This document shows, in pieces, positions 44,286 to 53,874 of a stretch of DNA of 64,000 nucleotides. Numbering within the stretch: the first letter of the stretch is position 1; the number at the start of each line of letters is the position of its first letter. The notes beneath the pieces are model-generated. The model did no database searches, was not told where the DNA came from, and saw only the letters and a program-made list of their open reading frames with translations. The position numbers and the translations under genes were made by a program. The DNA comes from Neostapfia colusana (Eukaryota > Streptophyta > Magnoliopsida > Poales > Poaceae): positions 47,523,652-47,587,651 of the forward strand of contig JASWHV010000012.1 of the NCBI GenBank assembly GCA_030760725.1, given 5' to 3'.

Positions 44286-44985
44286 CATTCACATCCCTTG
44301 TGCCGGCACAGGGGGAGGGGGGAGGGGGTGGGACAGGGGCTGGCGCGGCGGGGCGGCCGGCGGCTCGGCCAGAGGGGGGAGGGGGCGGGACAGGGGCCGG
44401 CGCGGCCGCCACGGCCGCTGGCCGGAGGCCGGCGGCTTGGCCGGAGGGGGAGAGGGGCCTGTCCAGTGGGGGGGGGAGGGGCAGGACAGGGGCCGGCGCG
44501 GCGGGGCGGCCGCTGGCCGACGGCCGGCGGCTTGGCCGGAGGGGGGAGGGGCCGGTCCAGGAGGGGGCGGGACAGGGGTCGGCGCGGCCGCTGGCCGACG
44601 GCCGGCTGCTTGGCCGGAGGGGGGAGCGGGGTAGGGGCCGGTCCAGTGGGGGGAGGGGGCGGGACAGAGGCGACCAGCAGCTCGGCCGCAGGGGGAGCGG
44701 GGGAGGGGTCGGACCGGAGGGGGACGGGGGAGGGGCCGGAGAGGCCGGACGGGGGAGGACGGTGAGGCCGGCCGGCCGGTGGCCGGTGGCGCGGCCGGGG
44801 GCGAGGAACCGGAGAGGGGAGCGGGGGAGAGGCCGGAGGGGGAGGGGGCCTTACCTCGGGCCGGGGACGGGCGGCGGCGGTGGCGGGGACGGGCGGCGGC
44901 GACGGGGACGGCCGGCGGCAATGGAGCAGAGGCGCGAGGCGGGGGAGTCGCCGCCTCCCGGCTCGCGTACGGGGTATATTGGCCG
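44286..44985 (-). other. Extremely G-rich plus strand (C-rich coding strand) segment of CACTA
   Basis: Degenerate tandem units of GGCCGGCGGCTTGGCCGGA with GGGGGAGGGG spacers. Stop codons are almost absent, so long frames open in every direction. None has a family motif. It sits between the 5' subterminal array and the transposase, where it could be a leader exon. The tandem copy (52277-52984) differs mainly by small indels. Confidence 0.6.
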
Positions 44986-45217
44986 TTATTGACGACGGTG
45001 CTAGGTCACCGTCATCAATAAGTAGCTTATTGACGATGGTGATAGGTCACCGTCGTCAATAACTCGGGTTAAGTTAAAGATGACGGCCCCCGTCGTCAAT
45101 AATTTATTGACGACGGTTCTCGTCTAGCCGTCGTCAATAACTCGTCAATAATCTTAAAGACGACGGCCCCGTCGTCAATAAACTTGGTCGTCGTCAATGA
45201 TCGTTTTTCCTGTAGTG
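44986..45217. repeat. CACTA right subterminal repeat array and terminus
   Basis: About 10 copies of TTATTGACGACGG or diverged or complementary forms, ending with the inverted terminus TTTTTCCTGTAGTG. Matches the motif at the left end. Confidence 0.88.
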
Positions 45218-45435
45218 GCAAGCTTGAATGGAATCTGCAAAATTTTAACAGTGCATCAGGTAGGGCAAGAATTTTCTTTATCATGGTGCTACATAGAAGG
45301 AGTCAGGCTGTACAGGAGTTCAACGACCAACTCCAGGATGACAAGGGTAGCTGGACGCCTCCGGAGTTTTGTTGATCCGAGCACTGGTCCTAGGCACTAT
45401 GACCCTTTTACAGAAAAAGACTGCCCTACCCTGAG
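45218..45435 (-). other. Tat-type gypsy sequence just 3' of pol
   Basis: Untranslated stretch following the pol stop on the minus strand. The CACTA element interrupts it at 45217. No motif seen. Confidence 0.6.
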
Positions 45436-45875
45436 CTACGGGTAGAACTTACGGAGGTGCTCAATGTTCCAAGGATTTGGAATTGGGTCGCCATCCTCCG
45501 TGGCCAGGCGGACGCATTCTGGTCGGCATACTTATGTCACCCAGAAGGGACCTTCCCAGTAGGGGAAAACTTGTTGGACCCCTCCCGGGAAAGTATAAGC
45601 CGGAGCACCAAGTCGCCCACCTGCAGCTCTCTGTTCCACACGGACCGCTGGTGGTAGCGCCGGAGCGCTTGGCGGTATCGCGCGTTCCGGATTGCAGCCT
45701 GCCATCTGTGCTCGTCGACGAGCTCGAGATCTTCACGCCGGATCTGGTCCTGCATGGCTTCGTCGTATGCCTTGACAAGAGGGGATCCCAAGGTGATCTC
45801 CGGAAGAGCTGTCAGCCAGTACATGCCATGCCGGAAAGCTTTACCAACAAGCATGCGGGACGAAGTGTGGTTTTC
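45436..45875 (-). pseudogene. Tat-type gypsy pol C-terminal fragment (integrase tail)
   Basis: On the minus strand: LGSPLVKAYDEAMQDQIRRE, then RWQAAIRNARYRQALRRYHQR and RELQVGDLVLRLILSREGSNK, then in another frame VRLATEDGDPIPNPW and IEHLRKFYP with stop at 45436-45438. This is the usual end of Tat-lineage polyproteins. It has a frame change near 45540 and an in-frame stop in WVT-VCRP. The upstream part is cut at 45875 by the Tekay-like LTR. It belongs to the same element as the additional ORF at 29642-31438. Confidence 0.88.
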
Positions 45876-48083
45876 TGTGACGCCCTCGTTTCGGTAGAAC
45901 ACATAACCGAGAACTGATGCGTATGTGTGCCCAGAATGTTCATCACACATACACATATGATCCACAAACTGAATTCAGAATATATATAACCACGAATAAC
46001 AGGATTTATTACAATGTCTCATGAGTCTTGGACTCATTCTAGCAGCAGAAGTCTTTTTTAGCAGCGTAAGTCTAAATCTAGCAGCGGAAGTCTTAATTCT
46101 AGCAGCTGAAGCAATCTAAGCAGCAGCAGCGGCTCCATCTCTACTCCATCCCCACAGGCAAGGTTGCGGACAGATTACACGCCTAATGCTCCACTTGGTC
46201 TTCATAGTAATCCTCTCCTGTTGCTGATGATGAAGTAATAATGCAAGTTTGAGTACATGATGTACTCAGCAAGTGTGGGAAAATATGATATGTAGCTCAC
46301 AGCAAGGAAGGTATAAAAAAAAGCTCATTGCAGAAAGCAAAGTTTATTTCTCAAAACACAATAAAAACAGCAACTTAGCTTTAAGTGAATGTAATCCCAA
46401 CATGTATTTAAACATTAACATACCTCCATTATGATTCATCCCTTTCCATGTCTCAACCAGACATTAATCTTTCTCAACTTTGCTCATGAATACCATCTCG
46501 TATTCACTACCATCTCATGAATACCATCTCGTATTCACTACCATCATCTCATATTCAATTCTGTCTCATACCGAGACCAAATCTCGTTGCCATGACTCAA
46601 CAGTCATGCAACCAACCTCAATACCCGGACTCAACAGTCACGAAAACCAAATCCAAAGACCAAACCATAACCAAAACGAAACCATCCCAAAAACCATCCG
46701 AAAAACCATCCCATCTAATCATGTGAGTTGTCCAGGCGCTCGTGACCGTAAGCTCGGCTATCATGATAGTTTTAGACTCTGCAGAGTTTGTACCACTTTA
46801 CCCACAAGTTTGCGATTTCATCACCCGTCGGCGACTGCAGAACCTCCATTATACCAGTACACAACCATCGGTGTATGGCCAAGAGATCACAAAATAGCCT
46901 TTACAAAGGGGCTACTAGATGTATGGACTCACTAAGGTTTCACCGGCAGGCTAGAATCTCGAATTCTCCCACCCACGGGACCCCTCTTGTGCCATGCAGT
47001 TCCCAGGGCAGTCCTCACTCGACTCCCATTCCCCGCGCCTTCCATGGTCCATAACAATCTAGTAACTTACCTAATTACTCAACTAAGCCACACCCATACT
47101 TGGCCTTGTGGTGGCACTGTTATCCTGGCATGGCTGGCATGAACCGGTCCTTAGATCTACGGCAAGTAAACCACTATCTCATTCTACCTCATCAACAAAC
47201 CAAGCTTGCCTAGATCTCCCTCTGATTCATGTGTATTAACAATATCCGTTTTCTTATTATTCATACAAGTGTAGTTAGCTAGACACATCTATCTCGCTTC
47301 CCATATCCCATGAACTCAGCGAAGCATAAAAGCAAAAACCATACCCGACTCATAAACTTCCCTGGCGACAAGGGTGGTTTAACCAAAACTAGTAAACTCC
47401 TATAAAAGGGTTTCCCATCATGTTGACTCAAGCACACACACCTTTTTGCAAACAAAACAGTTTTCCAAAATATGGGATCAATATGGTCAAGGAGCACTTG
47501 CCTTGTTCTTGCGGTTTCTGTTGCTCAAATTCTTGCTGTTGTAGTCTGTCGTAGGTAGCTCCCTGAGCTTGTCCTTCTATACGCGATCACGCACATACAA
47601 GATTCATAGCAATCAATCATCATGCATAAACTCTACTTTAAGATGCAATGATGCAAATGCATGTTAATCCTATGATGCAGTTTTTATTAGATCGGTTTGT
47701 TCGTGTTCTTGCATGTATGCATGAGTTTTACGATGAACAAAGGTGTTCGGATCAAATGTGGATGTGGTGATGATCTTGACTCAAGATCTAGATCAGACCA
47801 ATCAACACGTGATCTGTCCACGAAAAAGCTTCTGTTCGAAAGGAATCGAAGAACAGATGCAAAGAAAATGCGATGATGTCGTAAGGTGGTATTGGAGACC
47901 TACCTTACGTTCTTCTTGGTCTCGGGGTCCTTCTCCTAGCAAGAACGATCGTCGGGGCTCTCTTCCGGCGACTGAACTCCGGCGAAAGGGTTTAGCTCGG
48001 CGAGTTTGGGGGCTAGGGCTTCTAAGTTGACAACTTTCGGGAGGCGGAAAAGAAGTATGTGGTTGCGGCCAAGGTTTTCGGTT

Positions 48084-48092
48084 CTATTTATA
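48084..48092 (-). promoter_or_regulatory. TATA box of the Tekay-like LTR
   Basis: TATAAATAG on the minus strand in the context GGTTATAAATAGAACC, downstream of the G-box array in element orientation. Its copy in the tandem duplicate is at 56084-56092. Confidence 0.75.
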
Positions 48093-48304
48093 ACCGGAAA
48101 AAGAAGAGTCCTAATCTGATTGGATTTCGAATAAGAGTCTTATTCAAATGGTTTTTAAATCTTAACAACTTATCTTTAATTGATTTGGTGCGGTAGCAAT
48201 GTGGAAATCGTGTCGGTTTTCTCCCATACCAGTATTCCCACGCGTACAGAAGCAAAAACCGCTTCAGAATCGTGTCCTTGCGGAGGGATAAGCTCCGGAG
48301 GCTC

Positions 48305-49114
48305 CACGTGTCCAGCAGAGGCCTGGGCTTCCCTTTTCCGCAGAGACAAGCTCCGGTTGTGCCGCGTGTCAGGCGGGCGAGACCTCCCTCTCCCTCAGAG
48401 GTGAGCTCCGCATGCGCCACCCGTCCTGGCGGGCGGGACCTCCCCTCTTTCCAGAGATGAGCTCCGCGTGCACCACGTGTCTGGTGGGTCGGGACCTCCC
48501 CTCTCAATAGAGGCGAGCTCCGTGAACGCCACGTGTCGGTTCCAGACCTCCCCTCTCTTTGGAGGTAGCTCCGAATGTGCCACGTGGTAGTGTCGGACCT
48601 CCCCTCTCTTCGGAGGTGAGCTCCGATAGTGCCACGTGTCCTAACAGCGCCAGACTTCCTTTCTCCTCAGAGACAAACTCCGTGGTTGACACGTGTCCAA
48701 CAGTGACGGACCTCCCGGAGATGAGCTACGGAGGTGACAAGTGTCCGGTAGTGTCGGACCTCCTTGGGGTGAGCTCCGGAGGTGACACGTGTCCAGTAGG
48801 ACAGGACCTCTGGGAGGTTAGCTTAGAGAGCGACATGTGTCTGACGGAGCTGGACCTCTCGGAGGTGAGTTCCGAGGGCGACACGTGTCCCGCGCGGCTG
48901 GTCCTCTCTCTTCCGCAGTGACTAGCTCCGAAGACGACACGTGTCCTACGGGGCTGGCCTCGCTTCTCCGCAGAGGCTAGCTCCGGGGGCAACACATGTC
49001 CCACGGGGTCGGACCTCTCCCCCTTCGCGGGGATGGGCCCCGAGCCTGCCACGTAGTCAGTTTAGCGGCGGACCTCTCCCCCTTTGCGGAGATGAGCTCC
49101 GAGCATGCCACGTG
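48305..49114 (-). promoter_or_regulatory. Sixteen-unit G-box/ABRE tandem array in the LTR
   Basis: Units of 47-59 bp contain CCTCCCCTCTC, a GAGGTGAGCTCCG block and a G-box core. Perfect CACGTG occurs at 48305, 48474, 48530, 48581, 48633, 48690, 48786, 48882, 48938 and 49109. Degenerate cores lie at about 48363, 48417, 48738, 48833, 48993 and 49050. Most read CACGTGTC, which is also an ABRE-type core. The array ends about 210 bp upstream of the TATA box in element orientation. G-boxes are bound by plant bZIP and bHLH factors; that these respond in vivo is inference. Confidence 0.85.
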
Positions 49115-49270
49115 GCCAGCGGCCACGGAAATTGTCTACAGCGCTCCTCGGCGAACATGAATTGGCTCTTTTTGGCTATCTTTTTATTCTTTCTCTGTTT
49201 CAACTTATTTTAAAAATGTTTTCTACATGCAACATGAATACATGCAGAAATCGAAAATGAGGGTGTCACA

Positions 49271-49282
49271 AATCTACCCCCC
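49271..49282 (-). other. Polypurine tract of the Tekay-like element
   Basis: On the minus strand AAGGGGGGTAGATT directly precedes the LTR start TGTGACACC. It lies just after the pol end. Confidence 0.75.
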
Positions 49283-50350
49283 TTAAATTGAATCTCGCCC
49301 TCGAGATTCGTTAGTAGAGAATAGATGAGGAAACTCTGTCTTGATGTCTTCTTCATGCTCCCATGTGGCTTCAGCTTCGGTGTGATGGCTCCATTGTACC
49401 TTGCACCAACGGATTACTTTGTTCCTCGTGACCCTTTCCTTTACGTCCAAAATTCGGACAGTGTGCTCTGCATAGGTCAGATCCTCTTGAAGTTCGAGCT
49501 CATCCATCGGTACTTGCTCCTCTGGTACTCTCAAGCACTTCTTGAGCTGGGATACATGAAACACGTCATGCACGTCGGAGAGGTCCGTTGGGAGCTCTAG
49601 TTGATAGGCTACTTCTACTCGCTTGTCCAAAATCTTAAATGGTCCAATGTAGCGAGGTGCTAGCTTTCCTTTGACATTGAAATGTTGTTGGCCCCGGGTG
49701 GGCGATATCTTAAGGTATACGAAGTCTCCTACTTCGAAAGTCAACTTCCTTCGCCTATTGTCCGCGTAGCCTTTTTGTCGTGACTAAGCAGCCTTCAAAT
49801 TCTCCCATATTTTTTGGACTTGCTTCTCAGCTTCTCGTAGCACTTCAGGTCCAAACACTTGGTTCTCTTCTGTCTCGTTCCAAAACAACGGCGTTCTACA
49901 CCGTCTACCGTACAATGCTTCGAAAGGCGACATCTTCAAGCTAGCTTGATAGCTGTTGTTATAGGAGAATTCAGCGTACGGTAAAGTCCTATCCCAACTA
50001 CTCCCATGTTTCAAGGCGCAAGCTCTCAACATGTCCTCCAAAATTTGGTTTGTCCTTTCGGTTTGCCCATCGGTTTGCGGGTGGTAGGCGGAGCTAAAAT
50101 CCAGTCGTGTACCCATAGCTTTCTGCAGCTTCCTCCAAAATCTAGAGGTAAACTGAGAACCCCAATCTGAGACTATCCTCTTCAGGACTCCATGGCGAGA
50201 CACGATTTGCTCCATGTACAGCTCGGCTAGTTGTGCAACGTTGTACTTGATCTTTATGGGAAGAAAATGGGAGGTTTTCGTCAATCATTCCACGATAACC
50301 CAGATTGAGTCGTAACCCGACTGAGTACGTGGCAATCCGACGATGAAATC
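49283..50350 (-). pseudogene. Tekay-like gypsy pol: integrase core and chromodomain fragment
   Basis: Read on the minus strand: WVIVE then a TGA, LTKTSHFLPIK, the core VSDWGSQFTSRFW and YHPQTDGQTERTNQ, the SPFEALYGRRCRTP block, then TFEVGDFVYLKISPTRG, VFHVSQLKKC, and a C-terminal chromodomain (TVRILDVKERVTRNK, WCKVQWSHHTEAEATWE). Lesions are TGA near 50285 (and Glu where the first catalytic Asp is expected) and TAG near 49783 (KAA then SRQKGYAD in frame). Both are also in the tandem copy, so they predate the duplication. The upstream side is cut by the gypsy D LTR at 50351. Confidence 0.93.
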
Positions 50351-50467
50351 TGTAAAAGTCCCAAAACTTGTAAATAGAAAACTTGAGCTATGAATAAAGT
50401 TGAGTTATATACAAGAAATGGGACTTACGAAAACTTTTGTTTACTCATGGAAGTGTTGGCATGTGCA
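50351..50467 (+). repeat. First 117 bp of the gypsy D LTR, truncated at the duplication junction
   Basis: Starts TGTAAAAGTCCC exactly like 58352 and matches it until GGCATGTGCA. It then jumps into CACTA sequence (position 42474 equivalent). This marks the tandem duplication breakpoint. Confidence 0.9.
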
Positions 50468-50807
50468 TCTCATCCATCCTATCGACCCCCATGTTGTCAT
50501 CCTCATCTGAAACTTGTAAGGGTTGAGAAGATGTCTCACCGTGAAAGATCCACACCTCATAATCTTGCATGAAACCATATCGACACAAGTGAAACGCCAA
50601 ATTCACTTTGTCCCGACACTTTGCACCCTGACATTTCATCCATGGGCACCGCACCTTACTATACTGTGACTTAGAAAAAAACTCGTTGTATGAAATCATC
50701 CGTCTTGGTGAACCACTCATCTGAGTGACTGCCATTCCTTTTCCAACCAGTATACATCCAACTGCGGGCTCCAGCCGTGTTCCAGGGTATACCTTCGAAG
50801 TAGACAA
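50445..50807 (-). pseudogene. Truncated TNPD-like transposase N terminus, fused at the junction
   Basis: It repeats the first 114 or so residues of the transposase open stretch (region CPWMKCQGAKC to WIFHGE). After VDRMDEM it runs across the duplication junction into six residues from the reverse strand of the gypsy D LTR, then stops. It lacks the catalytic core and is a by-product of the duplication. Confidence 0.9.
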
Positions 50808-53216
50808 ATCATTATTAGTTTCCTTTTTACGTTATGTCATGGCCCTACAACTAGGCAGATAGATCCTAACAATTAATCTAAGCAACCTAATCATGTAAAT
50901 ATAGCAATTAATCTAAGCAACATAAACATGTAAATAACAATTAATCTAAGCAACATAATCATGTAAATAACAATTAATCTAAGCAACATAATCTTGTAAA
51001 CATAAGCAATTATTGATTGATGAAGTCAACCAACAACACTGAACTCGTTCGTCCAACAACACTTTAGTTGTTGAAAAATTTCTGTTTCAGATAAACAGAG
51101 AGGAGAGCATTACTGATTAAAGAAGGCAACCAACTTAGTTCGCTATTCTGACAGCTAATGTCGTGATTGGATCTAGTTGTAGTATGTTAAATCTTTTCGG
51201 TGGAACAGTACGGGCTATGGTTCAAGTGAGGTGTAGCTCAAGAGGTGCAGACAGAGGTGAGAGTGAGAGGTAAGATGAGAGATGGAGTCCAAAACAACAT
51301 AAGACAGTGAATGCAAACATTCGATGAAGAAAGCAGCTTGCCGGAGGCGATGAAGCCCTTGAACTTACCGGTGCCGCCGGTAATTGACAGCCGGCACAAG
51401 GGGTGCCCACCTTGTACGCCTCGAATAAATTTAACGTGTCTCCGTACTCACCTTTCGATCCAAATGAAGTATGTTGTGGGTAGGACAGGAGAATCGGCAC
51501 CAAGGGCAACCGACGGAGACAAATATGTTGTGGGGGGACGGGATTACCTCGGGGAGCAGGGGCGGGCGATTCGGAGGCGTCGCAGCAGGGGCAGCAGGCG
51601 GGCGGCAGCCATGACGAAGGGAAACCGCCTCTAGAAGAAGAGAAGACTTTGTCTTCCTCGTGTCCCCCGTGTCTTGGTCGGGTTGGGCCCGATGGAGAAG
51701 AGAGCCCACTGGATCAACGACCCTTCTCAAGTGGGCCTCCATTCTGAGCTCTCTTATAGGATTCAGCTCTGGCCCAGGTAAAGAGAGACCCTAGTGGACC
51801 AACGGCCCTTATGCGAGTGGGCCTGCATTCTGGGCTCTCTATAGGATTCAGATTTGGCCAATCGAAAGTCGAGGTCCTGTTAGAAGCCTGCCGATCTGTG
51901 TACGTGTGGATTAAACGGTACCAATCTTGTAAAATATAACCTATTTATTGAGCCATGGTCTATGATGACTTACGTGTTGTGTATATATATATATCTGAGA
52001 ACGACAAGGAAAATATATCTAAAATGCTGCCTGAGGTCCATATTAACCAGACCGTGTCTTTGTGAGTTCAACTCAAACAGATAAAACAAGTCTAGATCAA
52101 AATATTAAATTGAGCGGACCTAGAAATCGAAATGAAATGGTGCCCACTGTTATAATCATATCATTCATGCTCGCTAGATAGAAATTCCATTCTATCTAAA
52201 GCACCAAAAAGGCTCTACCTATTTTATTGGTGCGTGCTGCATCCCTCGGATTTGGATCGAAAGGTAAAACATACTTCATTCACATCCCTTGTGCCGGCAC
52301 AGGGGGAGGGGGGAGGGGGTGGGACAGGGGCTGGCGCGGCGGGGCGGCTGGCGGCTCGGCCGGAGGGGGGGAGGCGGCGGGACAGGGGCCGGCGCGGCCG
52401 CCACGGCCGCTGGCCGGAGGCCGGCGGCTTGGCCGGAGGGGGAGAGGGGCCTGTCCAGTGGGGGGGGAGGGGCAGGACAGGGGCCGGCGCGGCGGGGCGG
52501 CCGCTGGCCGACGGCCGGCGGCTTGGCCAGAGGGGGGGAGGGGCCGGTCCAGGAGGGGGGAGGGGGCGGGACAGGGGTCGGCGCGGCCGCTGGCCGACGG
52601 CCGGCTGCTCGGCCGGAGGGGGGAGAGGGGTAGGGGCCGGTCCAGTGGGGGGAGGGGGCGGGACAGAGGCGACCGGCAGCTCGGCCGCAGGGGGAGCGGG
52701 GGAGGGGTCGGACCGGAGGGGGACGGGGGAGGGGCCGGAGAGGCCGGACGGGGGAGGACGGTGAGGCCGGCCGGCCGGTGGCCGGTGGCGCGGCCGGGGG
52801 CGAGGAACCGGAGAGGGGAGCGGGGGAGAGGCCGGAGGGGGAGGGGGCCTTACCTCGGGCCGTGGACGGGCGGCGGCGGTGGCGGGGACGGGCGGCGGCG
52901 ACGGGGACGGCCGGCGTCAATGGAGCAGAGGCGCGAGGAGGGGGAGTCGCCGCCTCCCGGCTCGCGTACGGGGTATATTGGCCGTTATTGACGACGGTGC
53001 TAGGTCACCGTCATCAATAAGTAGCTTATTGACGATGGTGATAGGTCACCGTCATCAATAACTCGGGTTAAGTTAAAGATGACGGCCCCCGTCGTCAATA
53101 ATTTATTGACGACGGTTCTCGTCTAGCCGTCGTCAATAACTCGTCAATAATCTTAAAGACGACGGCCCCGTCGTCAATAAACTTGGTCGTCGTCAGTGAT
53201 CGTTTTTCCTGTAGTG
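50468..53216 (-). mobile_element. Truncated second copy of the CACTA 5' end
   Basis: Contains the transposase N-terminal stub, the 36-39 bp tandem repeats (about 50866-51005), the G-rich segment (52277-52984), the subterminal TTATTGACGACGG array (52985-53200) and the terminus TTCCTGTAGTG ending at 53216. The left terminus is missing, so it cannot transpose by itself. Confidence 0.92.
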
Positions 53217-53874
53217 GCAAGCTTGAATGGAATCTGCAAAATTTTAACAGTGCATCAGGTAGGGCAAGAATTTTCTTTATCATGGTGCTACATAGAAGGA
53301 GTCAGGCTGTACAGGAGTTCAACGACCAACTCCAGGATGACAAGGGTAGCTGGACGCCTCCGGAGTTTTGTTGATCCGAGCACTGGTCCTAGGCACTATG
53401 ACCCTTTTACAGAAAAAGACTGCCCTACCCTGAGCTACGGGTAGAACTTACGGAGGTGCTCAATGTTCCAAGGATTTGGAATTGGGTCGCCATCCTCCGT
53501 GGCCAGGCGGACGCATTCTGGTCGGCATACTTATGTCACCCAGAAGGGACCTTCCCAGTAGGGGAAAACTTGTTGGACCCCTCCCGGGAAAGTATAAGCC
53601 GGAGCACCAAGTCGCCCACCTGCAGCTCTCTGTTCCACACGGACCGCTGGTGGTAGCGCCGGAGCGCTTGGCGGTATCGCGCGTTCCGGATTGCAGCCTG
53701 CCATCTGTGCTCGTCGACGAGCTCGAGATCTTCACGCCGGATCTGGTCCTGCATGGCTTCGTCGTATGCCTTGACAAGAGGGGATCCCAAGGTGATCTCC
53801 GGAAGAGCTGTCAGCCAGTACACGCCATGCCAGAAAGCTTTACCAACAAGCATGCGGGACGAAGTGTGGTTTTC
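53217..53874 (-). pseudogene. Second copy of the Tat pol C-terminal fragment
   Basis: Duplicate of 45218-45875 with a handful of substitutions (for example CACGCCATGCCAG for CATGCCATGCCGG near 53821). Same stops and frame change, stop codon at 53435-53437. Confidence 0.9.

Larger units (their letters stand above)
36043..45217 (-). mobile_element. CACTA (En/Spm-type) DNA transposon, 9175 bp
   Basis: The ends are CACTACAGGAA at 36043 and its complement TTCCTGTAGTG ending at 45217. The site duplication is GCA (36040-36042 and 45218-45220), the 3 bp expected for CACTA elements. Both ends carry arrays of a TTATTGACGACGG subterminal motif. Inside, on the minus strand, are a TNP2-type transposase (TNPD-like, broken) and a multi-exon TNPA/Ptta-like gene. 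The 5' end of the transposon is therefore at the right. It is inserted in the 3' spacer of the Tat-type gypsy. It may still be mobilised in trans because both termini look intact. Confidence 0.95.
45876..49270 (-). repeat. Tekay/Del-like gypsy 3' LTR (3395 bp)
   Basis: On the minus strand it starts TGTGACACCC (49270) and ends GGGCGTCACA (45876). The 5 bp outside, TTTTC (45871-45875), would be one copy of the site duplication. Length fits Tekay/Del LTRs. It contains a G-box array (48305-49114), then a minus-strand TATA box (48084-48092). Near 46484-46545 is a twofold 31-bp repeat (TGAATACCATCTCGTATTC), and near 46040-46110 repeats of CTAGCAGCNGAAGTCT. Open frames here have no family support. 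Confidence 0.88.
42474..50467. repeat. Tandem duplication, copy 1 (about 8 kb)
   Basis: Covers the 5' quarter of the CACTA element, the Tat pol tail, the Tekay-like LTR and pol fragment, and the first 117 bp of the gypsy D LTR. Aligned end to end with copy 2 (offset 7991 rising to 8002 through small indels), with roughly half a percent difference by eye. Confidence 0.93.

Noticed and set aside
44236..44992. Long Gly/Arg-rich or Pro-rich frames of 130-250 codons, repeated at 52227-52991
   Set aside because: Composition artefacts of the G-rich tract. Indels between the tandem copies shift these frames freely.
48088..49213. Frames of 60-150 codons with repeated GELTSEE- or SSEVSS-like peptides on both strands
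   Set aside because: They translate the G-box minisatellite. The reading is repetitive and changes frame between units.
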